Of a DNA stretch of 16,822 bases, positions 1 to 8,141 are shown piece by piece. The first letter of the stretch is position 1; every line of letters begins with the position of its first letter. The notes beneath the pieces were generated by a model. That model was not told the DNA's origin and made no database searches. It saw only the letters and a program-made list of their open reading frames with translations. Position numbers and translations under genes: made by a program. The DNA comes from Lentimicrobiaceae bacterium (GTDB taxonomy: Bacteria; Bacteroidota; Bacteroidia; Bacteroidales; SKPS01): the NCBI GenBank assembly GCA_007119395.1, contig SKPS01000215.1, positions 1-16,822 on the forward strand, read 5' to 3'.

Positions 1-668
1 CCATCCACATCACTCACCCGGTAAGGCCGGCGGCAGAGTTCCAGACATGCTCCCCTGTTGCCGGAGCTCAACTCATTGTCGAGACTCAGGTAACACTTCC
101 CTGAAATGGCCATACACAAAGCACCGTGAACAAACAACTCGATTTGCAGAGGCCTCCCTGATGGGCCACACAAGTTCTCTTCACGTATCGTCCTGATCAG
201 ACTCCGAACCTGCTCCAGCGTGAGCTCTCTGGCGGTGACAATCACATCAGCAAAGGAGGACCAAAAGCGTACCGCTTCAATATTCGACACATTGGTTTGG
301 GTAGACATGTGCACCTCCATCCCTGCATGACGGGCATATGTTATCACGGCAAGGTCTGAAGCAATCACTGCCGTGATCCCGGCCTGATGTGCCGCATCCA
401 CAATGCCTTTCATCTCCTCTATCTCTTCATCATAAATCACTGTATTCAAAGTGAGGTAGGTGCGAATATTGTGGTCACGTGCTATGACCGATATATCCCG
501 AAGATCTTCCAAGGTAAAGTTTTGTGAGGATTTAGACCGCATATTCAGCTTGCCCACTCCGAAATATATGGCATTGGCTCCGGCCTGAATAGCAGCAGCC
601 AACGACTCAAAGCTCCCCACGGGAGCCATCACCTCGATGGCACCTTCTCTTCTATCCAAGCTACCCAT
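1..668 (-). CDS. Peptidase U32 family protein (TrhP/RlhA/UbiU-like), 3'-truncated by the window edge
   Basis: N-terminal 222 residues of a U32-family protein; the rest lies beyond the left edge. The translation has a TIM-barrel-like start (MAPVGSFESLAAAI, then YFGVGKLNMR at residues 35-44) and a perfect U32 signature at about residues 177-195, ELFVHGALC followed by GKCYLS. C185, C192 and C208 have the spacing of three of the four cysteines that bind an iron-sulfur cluster in characterised relatives such as UbiU; the fourth would be off-window. Although named peptidases, studied members act in tRNA or rRNA hydroxylation (TrhP, RlhA) or O2-independent ubiquinone hydroxylation (UbiU/V). I infer an RNA-modification role here, but the subfamily cannot be settled from half a protein. 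The ATG at 666-668 overlaps the mreD stop codon within 8 nt (ATGGGTAG), so translational coupling is likely. The internal ATG at residue 14 is a possible alternative start. Confidence 0.88.
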   Translation of the reverse strand, partial: MGSLDRREGAIEVMAPVGSFESLAAAIQAGANAIYFGVGKLNMRSKSSQNFTLEDLRDISVIARDHNIRTYLTLNTVIYDEEIEEMKGIVDAAHQAGITAVIASDLAVITYARHAGMEVHMSTQTNVSNIEAVRFWSSFADVIVTARELTLEQVRSLIRTIREENLCGPSGRPLQIELFVHGALCMAISGKCYLSLDNELSSGNRGACLELCRRPYRVSDVD

Positions 669-1176
669 GCCTTCTCCTTTCAAACAACACCATGGCAACC
701 ATTATGAAAACCACCGACACCATGCTGTTTGCCAATGTTCTGAGCATAACACTCCAGAAATTGATAAAGGTGAACACCTCCAGCATATACACCAACAGGT
801 GGTGTGTCAGGGTGGCAGCACCGGCATAGTAAAAGAACCTCCAGGGGCCGAGATCCCTGATGCCGGGAGTGCCCAAATAATCCTCTTCCCGCACACCGAT
901 CACCACCTTCATAATCCGTTTACGATAGAACGCTACAAACAGTGTGGCGGCTGTGTGCAACCCCATCATCCCGGTAAACAGGTCGATGAACATCCCCATG
1001 GCAAAGCCCGATAGTATCATCACCAAAGGTGGGGTACGAAGCGGCAGCAGCAGGATGAACAGGATATAAATATAGGGGTTGAGATACCCGCCGAATTGCA
1101 CGTTGTTCAATACCAGGATCTGCGTAAATCCCAGGGCGGCAAAACGACCAATGTGTAGCATAGGACTATTCTGCAT
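661..1176 (-). CDS. mreD: Rod shape-determining protein MreD
   Basis: Small integral membrane protein of about 171 residues, the usual MreD size, with roughly five hydrophobic segments, for example YIYILFILLLPL and the C-terminal MVSVVFIMVAMVLF. The GMFIDLFTGMMGLHTAAT region resembles the conserved MreD core. MreD works with MreC and MreB in the inner membrane to organise lateral peptidoglycan synthesis. Sequence identity in this family is low, so position directly after mreB-mreC is a large part of the evidence. I chose the ATG at 1174-1176; a GTG immediately upstream (1177-1179) is in frame. The start lies inside the end of mreC (11-nt overlap), which suggests translational coupling. The gene ends in an 8-nt overlap with the following U32 gene. 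Confidence 0.9.
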   Translation of the reverse strand: MQNSPMLHIGRFAALGFTQILVLNNVQFGGYLNPYIYILFILLLPLRTPPLVMILSGFAMGMFIDLFTGMMGLHTAATLFVAFYRKRIMKVVIGVREEDYLGTPGIRDLGPWRFFYYAGAATLTHHLLVYMLEVFTFINFWSVMLRTLANSMVSVVFIMVAMVLFERRRHG

Positions 1177-1999
1177 CACCGTTCTCTTTTAATAGATTGT
1201 GCTGTTCATCAGCCATAAGATTCCGAATCACATAAACATGGTTCAGACTGTTGAAGTCAACACCGAGTCTGAGCCTGATCGTATAGAAGTTGTCACCCGG
1301 GCTTTGCACATAATCTGTTACAAAGCCCACACACAGCCCTTCCGGAAAAAAGACAGACTGCCCACTGGTGATGATGGTATCACCTTGCTCAACCAGTATA
1401 TGGCCGGGGATTCCTTTCATCTGAGCATAATGGTAGGATGCGCCATTCCAGCTCACAATCCCCTTTTGGTCATTGCTTTTCAGCCTGGCGAAAATATTGG
1501 CTCCCACATTAATCACAGGTAGCACCAGAGCGTAGTTGGCTGATACGCTCTGCACCACACCCACAATGCCATCGCTACCCATCACACCCATGTTCTGGGC
1601 AATGCCCTGGTTTACCCCCTTGTCGATCATCAGGATGTTTCTCTGTCTGTTAACAGATGATTTCACGACCCTGGCACTCACATACTCAAATTGTTGCTGA
1701 TATACGGTGTCGTCTCTTACAAAAACCTTTCTGTCGGAAGCTTTAAAGGCATCGGGCATTTGACTTCTGAGCCTGGCATTCTCTTCGGCCAATGCTCTGT
1801 TTTGCTGATGAAGCGAGAAGTACCCGGTAATATGTGACCAGATTTCATAGGTAGTTCCTGACACTTCAGACACACCGAGTCGTAAGACCCCTTTGTGGTA
1901 GTTGTTGTGGTTTATCACCAGCGAGATGGCCACAATCTCCAGGAGAAGAAAGAGGAAAAAAGGGTATTGTTTCAGGAAGAAGGCGACAATGCGATGCAT
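1166..1999 (-). CDS. mreC: Rod shape-determining protein MreC
   Basis: 277-residue bitopic membrane protein that scaffolds the elongasome on the periplasmic side. Order of parts: short cytoplasmic N-terminus, one membrane helix at about residues 8-30 (FFLKQYPFFLFLLLEIVAIS), a short coiled coil at about 62-80 (HQQNRALAEENARLR), then the MreC beta-domain. Family hallmarks are IDKGVNQGIAQNMGVMGSDGIVGVV (about 125-149, interrupted here only by wording limits) and ITSGQSVFFPEGLCVGFV (about 210-227). The ATG at 1997-1999 is preferred over an in-frame GTG six bases upstream. It follows mreB after a 30-nt gap and overlaps mreD, so mreB, mreC and mreD are surely one transcription unit. Confidence 0.95.
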   Translation of the reverse strand: MHRIVAFFLKQYPFFLFLLLEIVAISLVINHNNYHKGVLRLGVSEVSGTTYEIWSHITGYFSLHQQNRALAEENARLRSQMPDAFKASDRKVFVRDDTVYQQQFEYVSARVVKSSVNRQRNILMIDKGVNQGIAQNMGVMGSDGIVGVVQSVSANYALVLPVINVGANIFARLKSNDQKGIVSWNGASYHYAQMKGIPGHILVEQGDTIITSGQSVFFPEGLCVGFVTDYVQSPGDNFYTIRLRLGVDFNSLNHVYVIRNLMADEQHNLLKENGDAE

Positions 2000-2029
2000 C
2001 GGCACAAAGGGTTTTGTCTGGTCGGGGTA

Positions 2030-3052
2030 TTATTGAATGAGGAAGCTGAAGTTGTCAAAGTTTTTCAGTGCGATGGCTGTTCCCCGTGCTACTGCTCTGA
2101 GCGGGTCTTCTGCTACGTGAACCGGCAGTTTCGTTTTAAGGTGGATTCTTCTGTCGAGACCTCTGAGCAGTGAACCTCCACCGGCGAGGTAGATTCCGGT
2201 TCGATAGATGTCAGCAGCCAGCTCGGGTGGGGTCATTTCAAGTGTTGACAAAACAGCGGCTTCGATCTTCAGGATCGACTTATCGAGGGCGTGGGCTATT
2301 TCAGGGTATGATACAGTGATCTCTTTGGGAATACCTGTCAGCATATCGCGCCCCTGTACATGGTAGTCTGGTGGAGGGTTCTCCAGCTCCGGGAGGGCAG
2401 CACCTACTTCGATCTTGATCCGCTCCGCAGTCCGCTCACCAATATTGATGTTATGTTGCTTCCGGATATACTCCATGATGTCAAGGTTGAGGTCGTCACC
2501 GGCAATACGAATCGACTTGTTGTTGACAATACCACCCAATGCGATCACAGCAATCTCGCTGGTACCTCCACCAATATCGATGATCATGTTCCCGATCGGC
2601 TCCAGCACATCCAGCCCGATACCAATGGCCGCAGCCATGGGCTCGTGGATCAGCTTTACCTCTTTCGCACCGGCCTGCTGCGCAGAATCCCTTACTGCAC
2701 GCTCCTCCACCTCAGTAATACCCGATGGAATACACACCACCATCTTCAACGAAGGGGGAAACAAGTATCGCTTGTTCTCAGTCATTTTGATCATCTCACG
2801 GATCATAAACTCCGCAGCCCTGAAATCAGCAATCACACCGTCACGTAATGGCTTGATGGTACGGATGTTCTCATGGGTCTTACCATGCATCAACATTGCC
2901 TTCTTCCCCACTGCAATGATCTTGTCAGTGGTGCGATCCATCGCCACAATCGATGGCTCATCAACAACCACCTTGTCGTTCTGAATAATAATGGTATTGG
3001 CGGTCCCCAGGTCAATGGCGATCTCTTTGGTAAAAAAGGATAATAAGCCCAT
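2030..3052 (-). CDS. mreB: Rod shape-determining protein MreB (actin-like ATPase)
   Basis: 340 residues, normal MreB length. It forms membrane-bound actin-like filaments that orient lateral cell-wall synthesis. The actin-fold motifs are all present: phosphate-1 loop DLGTANT (14-20), VCIPSGITEVEERAV (106-120), the catalytic-Glu segment IHEPMAAAIG (E137), phosphate-2 loop DIGGGTSEIAV (159-169), and the adenosine loop LAGGGSLLRGL (289-299). The N-terminal GLLSFFTKEIAIDLG gives the usual short hydrophobic start used for membrane contact. It lies 60 nt after purH on the same strand and heads mreBCD. A -7-like box in that gap suggests it has its own promoter. The organism is therefore probably a rod or at least elongates laterally. 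Confidence 0.98.
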   Translation of the reverse strand: MGLLSFFTKEIAIDLGTANTIIIQNDKVVVDEPSIVAMDRTTDKIIAVGKKAMLMHGKTHENIRTIKPLRDGVIADFRAAEFMIREMIKMTENKRYLFPPSLKMVVCIPSGITEVEERAVRDSAQQAGAKEVKLIHEPMAAAIGIGLDVLEPIGNMIIDIGGGTSEIAVIALGGIVNNKSIRIAGDDLNLDIMEYIRKQHNINIGERTAERIKIEVGAALPELENPPPDYHVQGRDMLTGIPKEITVSYPEIAHALDKSILKIEAAVLSTLEMTPPELAADIYRTGIYLAGGGSLLRGLDRRIHLKTKLPVHVAEDPLRAVARGTAIALKNFDNFSFLIQ

Positions 3053-3098
3053 CCGTTGGTATAAGATTACGGGTTAACAATTGATTTGAATGAATCGG

Positions 3099-3106
3099 CA
3101 AAGGTA
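3099..3106 (-). promoter_or_regulatory. Candidate Bacteroidota -7 box for mreBCD
   Basis: On the minus strand this reads TACCTTTG, a full match to TAnnTTTG. It lies in the 60-nt purH-mreB gap, about 45 nt upstream of the mreB ATG. No good TTTG-like -33 element sits 19-20 nt further upstream, where it would fall inside the end of purH, so the call rests on the -7 box alone. Confidence 0.4.
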
Positions 3107-3112
3107 TAAAAA

Positions 3113-4627
3113 TTAATGTTTAAAATGGCGTATCCCGGTAAAAATCATAGTGATATCAAGCTTGTTGCACAAATCAACAGAATCCTGATCACGCACCGAT
3201 CCACCCGGTTGAATGACCGCACGAATACCAGCCTGATGAGCAACTTCCACATTATCAGAGAACGGGAAGAAAGCATCACTGGCCACCACCGCCCCCTCCA
3301 ATGGCAGATTAAACTCCTTGGCTTTGGCAATGGCTTGTTTCATGGCATCGATACGTGATGTTTGACCGGTACCACTGCCAATCATCTGACGCTGATTGAC
3401 CAGCACAATGGCATTGGATCGGGTATGCTTTACGATGGCATTGGCAAATAGCAGGTCTTCATACTCCCTTTCATCAGGCTTTCTGTTGGTAACCACCTTC
3501 ATAGACGGGTATTGTGTATTTGCCACATCGGGGTCCTGTACCAGGTAACCATTCATCACATTGCGCATCGGGGGTGTGTAGTTCTCCCCTTGCTTCCTTT
3601 GAAGGATGATGCGGTTCTTCTTTGCCTGAAGGGTTTGCAATGCCTCATCAGAAAAGGAGGGTGCAATAATCACCTCAAAGAATATCTGATGGATCATTTC
3701 TGCTACAGGCTGTTCAATGGGTCTGTTGGCGATGATCACTCCACCAAAAGCCGACAGGGGATCAGCTTCCAGGGCTGCCTCCCACGCCGTTGTCAGATGA
3801 CTCCTGGTGGCGATACCACACGCTGTATTGTGCTTCAGGATCGCCATGGTGGGCTCGCTGAACTCGTCGATAAGCTTGCATGCAGCGTCAATATCAAGCA
3901 GGTTGTTGTACGAGATGGCTTTCCCATGCAACTGGGTCATCATCCGGTTGAGGTTGCCGTAAAAAAGTCCCCTTTGATGGGGGTTCTCACCATAGCGCAA
4001 TGGCAGATGTTCACTCATATGCACCATCAACGGTGGTGTGTCTTTGTCTTTGCTGAAATGGCTGTTGATGGCTATATCGTAACCTGAGGTGACATCGAAT
4101 GCGCGCCCTGCCAAATCTCTGCGTTCTGACAATCCGGTAACACCCCCCTTGGCCAATATCTCGTCAAGCAGATCATAAGCCCCCTTTTCAGGAATAACCA
4201 CCACATCATGGTAGTTCTTGGCAGCAGCCCTGATCAGCGTGATGCCCCCAATATCAATCTTCTCAATCAACTCCTCTTCCGTGCCACCCGCCTCCAACAC
4301 CTCCCTGAAAGGATACAGGTCGACCACCACCAAATCAATCGACGGAATATTGAAACGGCCACGCTCCTCCTCATCAGAAGCATCATCCCTGCGAAAGAGA
4401 ATGCCGCCCATCACCGCAGGATGAAGCGTTTTTACACGCCCACCGAATACAGAAGGGTAACCGGTGAGATCCTCTACCGCTGTGACCGAAAACCCTGCAT
4501 CCCGTATGAACTTGTAGGTGCCTCCCGTACTGAATATCTTGATATCCAATTGTTTCATCTTCTCCAATAAGGGCATTAAGCCCTCCTTATCCCATACCGA
4601 AATTAATGCCGTTTGAATGCGTTTCAT
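3113..4627 (-). CDS. purH: Bifunctional AICAR formyltransferase / IMP cyclohydrolase PurH
   Basis: 504 residues, the normal length. It catalyses the last two steps of de novo IMP synthesis. The N-terminal MGS-like IMP cyclohydrolase domain (about 1-190) carries IFSTGGTYKFIRDAG and GGRVKTLHPAVMGGIL. The C-terminal AICAR transformylase domain (about 195-504) carries LRYGENPHQ, SYNNLLDIDAACKLIDE, the catalytic Lys-His pair in ILKHNTACGIA (about 265-266), DPLSAFGGVI, and the ending GIRHFKH. I use the ATG at 4625-4627; an in-frame GTG lies two codons upstream (4631-4633) and would add two residues. It is divergent from the PurF-type gene, which suggests co-regulation of purine synthesis, and it precedes mreB, a common Bacteroidales arrangement. 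Confidence 0.97.
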   Translation of the reverse strand: MKRIQTALISVWDKEGLMPLLEKMKQLDIKIFSTGGTYKFIRDAGFSVTAVEDLTGYPSVFGGRVKTLHPAVMGGILFRRDDASDEEERGRFNIPSIDLVVVDLYPFREVLEAGGTEEELIEKIDIGGITLIRAAAKNYHDVVVIPEKGAYDLLDEILAKGGVTGLSERRDLAGRAFDVTSGYDIAINSHFSKDKDTPPLMVHMSEHLPLRYGENPHQRGLFYGNLNRMMTQLHGKAISYNNLLDIDAACKLIDEFSEPTMAILKHNTACGIATRSHLTTAWEAALEADPLSAFGGVIIANRPIEQPVAEMIHQIFFEVIIAPSFSDEALQTLQAKKNRIILQRKQGENYTPPMRNVMNGYLVQDPDVANTQYPSMKVVTNRKPDEREYEDLLFANAIVKHTRSNAIVLVNQRQMIGSGTGQTSRIDAMKQAIAKAKEFNLPLEGAVVASDAFFPFSDNVEVAHQAGIRAVIQPGGSVRDQDSVDLCNKLDITMIFTGIRHFKH

Positions 4628-4689
4628 CTGCACTTTGTGTGTTATGCTGTTTTGATAACTGTTGCTGTAAGACGCCCGATCTCACACTG

Positions 4690-4697
4690 CAAAAATA
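4690..4697 (-). promoter_or_regulatory. Candidate -7 box for purH
   Basis: The minus strand reads TATTTTTG, matching TAnnTTTG, 62 nt upstream of the chosen purH ATG. No TTTG-like -33 element is visible at 19-20 nt spacing (the bases there read TCCT), so this is a partial promoter match. Confidence 0.35.
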
Positions 4698-4821
4698 ATC
4701 AATACGCGTTATTGGCAGGAATGGTTACGGAAACTATTTTCAAATGTAAAGATATGGCCGGGTCTATGTGGTTTTGTAGAAACACCCGCCGACAGTATGA
4801 GCCCATAAAGGTTAAAAAGTG

Positions 4822-4829
4822 TAACTTTG
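4822..4829 (+). promoter_or_regulatory. Candidate -7 box for the PurF-type gene
   Basis: TAACTTTG, a full match to TAnnTTTG, 26 nt before the chosen ATG at 4856. The -33 position holds only a poor match (TGAG at 4798-4801). The box also supports starting the protein at 4856, because an upstream start would place the promoter inside the coding sequence. Confidence 0.45.
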
Positions 4830-4855
4830 CGGCCTTACAAAAGCGCACCCGAGGG

Positions 4856-6763
4856 ATGAGTGACCAGATAAAACATGAATGTGGTATTGCACTGATGCGA
4901 TTGCTTAAGCCGCAGGAGCACTACCTGGCCCGTTATGGCACAAGCCACTATGGTATCAACAAGATGTATCTGTTGATGGAAAAGCAACACAACAGGGGGC
5001 AGGATGGTGCTGGCATTGCCAGTGTCAAGCTGAACCTTGAAGCGGGCAAGAATTATTACCATCGAAAGCGCTCCAACAGCAGCGATGCGATCAAAGATAT
5101 CTTCACAGAGATCTATCACCATTACGACACCTTGTGTGCTGGCAATCCGGATCGCAGGAAGGATGTAAACTGGCTCAGGCAACATGCTGACTTTGCCGGA
5201 GAGTTGTTTCTCGGGCACCTGCGGTATGGCACCTTTGGGAAAAACAATGTTGAGAGTGTACACCCTTTTATCCGGCACAACAACTGGAAAAGCCGAACCA
5301 TCATTCTGGCCGGAAATTTCAACCTCACCAATGTGGATGAGCTGTTTCACAACCTGGTTCGGTTGGGTCAGCACCCTATTGAGACCAGTGACACCATTAC
5401 GGTATTGGAAAAGATCGGCCATTTCCTCGACGAAGAGAACGAAACCCTCTTTCAGCGCTTCAAAGGGGAGGGGTATTCGAAACAGGAGATATCACCTCTT
5501 ATTGCTGAAAACCTCGATGTGCTGAATATTTTGTCACGCGCTTCCAAACGATGGGACGGAGGATACGTGATTGCAGGCTTACTGGGGCATGGAGATGCCT
5601 TCGTAATGCGTGACCCATCAGGAATTCGGCCTGCCTTCTATTACCGCAACGACGAGCTGGCGGTGGTCACTTCTGAAAGACCCGTCATACAAACTGCTTT
5701 CAACACTCCGATAGAAGATATCCATGAAATCAAGCCGGGCTATGCCGTGATCATAAGGCGCAATGGTGAGTTTCACCACGTACCTTTTGCTGAACCCAAG
5801 CCGCGCCAAAGCTGCTCCTTCGAACGAATCTATTTCAGCCGTGGCACAGATGCTTCCATCTACAAAGAGCGAAAAGCACTGGGAAGGCACCTCGCTCCGG
5901 CCATCCTGAAAGCGATTGACTACAACATGAAAGATACGGTATTCAGCTATATCCCAAACACAGCAGCCGTAGCATTTCGTGGTCTCTCAGAAGCGCTGCA
6001 CAGCTATTGCGACCAACAAAAGAAAGCACAGATCCTTCAGGCAGACGGACATCTGAACCCCAAAATGCTTGATCAGATCTTCACCCTCAGACCGCGCGTC
6101 GAAAAAATTGCCGTCAAAGATGTGAAAATGCGCACCTTCATCACAGAAGACAGCCTCCGTGATGACCTGGTATCACACGTGTACGATGTGACCTATGGCT
6201 CTGTGATTGATGGCGTTGATACACTGGTTGTACTCGATGACAGCATCGTAAGGGGCACCACTCTGAAACAAAGTATCATTGGCATCCTCGACCGACTCAG
6301 ACCTCACAAAATCATTATTGTTTCGTCAGCCCCCCAGATACGATATCCCGACTGCTACGGGATCGATATGACCCGAATGGGCGAGTTTATCGCATTCAGG
6401 GCTGCGATTGCTTTGCTCCGTGAACGGAAGATGGATCACGTGATTACAGGCGTTTATAACAAATGCAAAGCACAGGCGTCATTGCCGAAAGATGAAATGG
6501 TAAACTATGTGAGAGAGATCTATGCTCCCTTAAAAACGGCTGAAATCACCAAAAAGATCGCGGAGATGCTCACCCCGGAAAACATCGATGCCAAAGTAGA
6601 AATCATTTACCAGACGATCGAAGACCTGCATGCTGCTTGTCCGAATGATACCGGCGACTGGTACTTCACCGGCAACTACCCCACCCCCGGAGGGAATAAG
6701 GTGGTCAATACCGCATATATCAATTTTATTGAAGGGAAAACCCAACGGGCCTACCAGTGGTAA
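4856..6763 (+). CDS. purF: Amidophosphoribosyltransferase, long Bacteroidota form (PurF-type)
   Basis: 635 residues. The N-terminal class II glutamine amidotransferase domain starts KHECGIALMRLLKP, with the probable nucleophile Cys9 that would need removal of an 8-residue leader. It continues with QHNRGQDGAG (44-53), GHLRYGTFG (near 119) and GNFNLTN (near 152), the usual glutaminase elements. The C-terminal phosphoribosyltransferase domain has the PRPP loop VVLDDSIVRGTTL at 458-470. The expected reaction is PRPP plus glutamine to 5-phosphoribosylamine, the first purine step. It is well over 100 residues longer than E. coli or B. subtilis PurF, and matches from memory a long form found across Bacteroides, where a shorter standard PurF is often also present. 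It could therefore be a paralogue. The frame is open back to 4613, but the leader has no family similarity. It is divergent from purH. Confidence 0.9.
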   Translation: MSDQIKHECGIALMRLLKPQEHYLARYGTSHYGINKMYLLMEKQHNRGQDGAGIASVKLNLEAGKNYYHRKRSNSSDAIKDIFTEIYHHYDTLCAGNPDRRKDVNWLRQHADFAGELFLGHLRYGTFGKNNVESVHPFIRHNNWKSRTIILAGNFNLTNVDELFHNLVRLGQHPIETSDTITVLEKIGHFLDEENETLFQRFKGEGYSKQEISPLIAENLDVLNILSRASKRWDGGYVIAGLLGHGDAFVMRDPSGIRPAFYYRNDELAVVTSERPVIQTAFNTPIEDIHEIKPGYAVIIRRNGEFHHVPFAEPKPRQSCSFERIYFSRGTDASIYKERKALGRHLAPAILKAIDYNMKDTVFSYIPNTAAVAFRGLSEALHSYCDQQKKAQILQADGHLNPKMLDQIFTLRPRVEKIAVKDVKMRTFITEDSLRDDLVSHVYDVTYGSVIDGVDTLVVLDDSIVRGTTLKQSIIGILDRLRPHKIIIVSSAPQIRYPDCYGIDMTRMGEFIAFRAAIALLRERKMDHVITGVYNKCKAQASLPKDEMVNYVREIYAPLKTAEITKKIAEMLTPENIDAKVEIIYQTIEDLHAACPNDTGDWYFTGNYPTPGGNKVVNTAYINFIEGKTQRAYQW

Positions 6764-6766
6764 GTC

Positions 6767-8107
6767 TCACTTCCTCCTTTTTCTGCTTCTGTCGGGTGCC
6801 GGTTCTGCCATGCACTTGTTAAGCCTCTCCAACACCTCCTCTCTTTGCTTGCGAGGAAGGTTACCGATCATTGTGTTGTGGTTCCCAAACTCCTTAAGCA
6901 CCTTGCGCATATTCTCCTTCTCACGCCAGTCAAACACCACTGCCGAAGCTGCCCATGGATCCCACTCTCCATACAGGAATAAAATTCGATGATCGGTTGA
7001 ATCAAGAAACGTCTGGATCTGCTGGGTTAGCGTTATATCATATATGTAGTCGATACTATCAGGTAAAAATAGCCTGTGGAAATAATCCTGTGTGGTAGTG
7101 ATGTGCAACTCCTGCCACAGTCCACGAATACTGTAACCGTAGTAACCCAGCTCACGTGCAGCCTGTACAAAAAACGGGAGGTAGTCGTCAGAGATGGCAA
7201 AGTACTCAGGGGGTGAAACTTTCATCCAATGGGCAAAGAGCTCTTCATCAGCGGCATGATCCCATGGAATGGAGGCAAAATCATACCCCCATTGGTAAAA
7301 TGAAAACGAATACTGCAACACCATATAATCATACACCTCTTCCAATGGCACCCGAAATGTCAGGTTGTGTTTACTGACATACTCTTGTAACATAGGCATC
7401 AACGAGTCTCTTCTTTGCAGCACTTCGAGCTGGAGGGCATGCACTGCCGTTCGGTAATGCGGATCAGGTGTTGAGATGATATACGATTCATGCCGTCCGT
7501 CAACCAGTCCATAGTTGAGTGGTGTGCTGTACAACACAGTGATATCCACATCATCAGGGTAGTACATTTTATGGATAAGGGCGGCGGTTCCCCCTTTGCT
7601 GGTACCTGTTGAGATCCATTTTTCCTGATACAACCTTTGAAATGCCGAAACGATTCGGTGGTGATCGGCGGCGGCATTTTTTGCTGTCAGCGGATCCCAC
7701 CCATGGCCTTCCGGTACTGATTCACCGAAGTAACGGTGTTCCACCACGATCTCTCCGGCTTCAAACCGTTTTGCCAATTCATGTATGTTGGTGCTGTACG
7801 ATGCCTCATCCACGGCGTATCCTTCTGTAACGAAGACCATGGGTTTGTCGAAGCCGGCATGTCTCAGAAACACGCGCTGAAGAAAGGTGCCGGCCCCTGG
7901 ATCGGCATGGTCAACAGGTTGTTCAAACAGGATGAGATATTGGCTGTGAATGTGAGGAATCTCGTGTGGCATTCTCTCTACAGCAACCACACCCGGCAGG
8001 CTGCGTAAACGCCACTGAAGCAACAACTGTCCGTGGGCGGGACCCTGGGGGAAGAGCAGCAGGAACAGCACACCGAACATCAGAAATGGGTTGGATTGTT
8101 TACTCAT
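6767..8107 (-). CDS. Secreted serine peptidase, PS-10 / S37 family
   Basis: 446 residues with an N-terminal signal peptide (MSKQSNPFLMFGVLFLLLFP, cleavage probably near GPAHGQ). It is an alpha/beta-hydrolase of the S37 (Streptomyces tripeptidyl aminopeptidase-like, PS-10) type: VTEGYAV and VVEHRYFGES motifs, nucleophile elbow GTSKGG (Ser170), acid in LYGEWDPWAASA (Asp383) and base in GNHNTMIG (His410). It is expected to cleave short peptides outside the cytoplasm; the specificity cannot be read from sequence. The ATG at 8105-8107 is chosen because it begins the signal peptide; an upstream in-frame start at 8164 would overlap asd. The C-terminus is basic (RSRKRRK). It lies 34 nt after asd on the same strand, so co-transcription is likely, and it ends tail-to-tail with the PurF-type gene with only 3 nt between stop codons. 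Confidence 0.85.
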   Translation of the reverse strand: MSKQSNPFLMFGVLFLLLFPQGPAHGQLLLQWRLRSLPGVVAVERMPHEIPHIHSQYLILFEQPVDHADPGAGTFLQRVFLRHAGFDKPMVFVTEGYAVDEASYSTNIHELAKRFEAGEIVVEHRYFGESVPEGHGWDPLTAKNAAADHHRIVSAFQRLYQEKWISTGTSKGGTAALIHKMYYPDDVDITVLYSTPLNYGLVDGRHESYIISTPDPHYRTAVHALQLEVLQRRDSLMPMLQEYVSKHNLTFRVPLEEVYDYMVLQYSFSFYQWGYDFASIPWDHAADEELFAHWMKVSPPEYFAISDDYLPFFVQAARELGYYGYSIRGLWQELHITTTQDYFHRLFLPDSIDYIYDITLTQQIQTFLDSTDHRILFLYGEWDPWAASAVVFDWREKENMRKVLKEFGNHNTMIGNLPRKQREEVLERLNKCMAEPAPDRSRKRRK

Positions 8108-8141
8108 AGCTCTGTGAGATATTGGGTTTTTGTTGGATCGA

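Noticed and set aside
1177..1179. GTG as the mreD start (and similar GTGs at 2003-2005 for mreC and 4631-4633 for purH)
   Set aside because: Each lies one or two codons before an ATG that fits the family start; the ATG is the simpler choice, though GTG cannot be excluded.
2415..2984. Long plus-strand open frame opposite mreB
   Set aside because: It is antisense to a fully conserved gene, its product has no recognisable motif, and it is explained by codon bias of the real frame.
3512..4087. Plus-strand open frame opposite purH
   Set aside because: Same reason: a Cys/His-rich product typical of a shadow frame over an intact purH.
4613..4855. In-frame upstream extension of the PurF-type gene
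   Set aside because: The extra 81 residues have no resemblance to the family, the likely -7 promoter box lies inside them, and the ATG at 4856 places the Cys nucleophile at residue 9 as in relatives.
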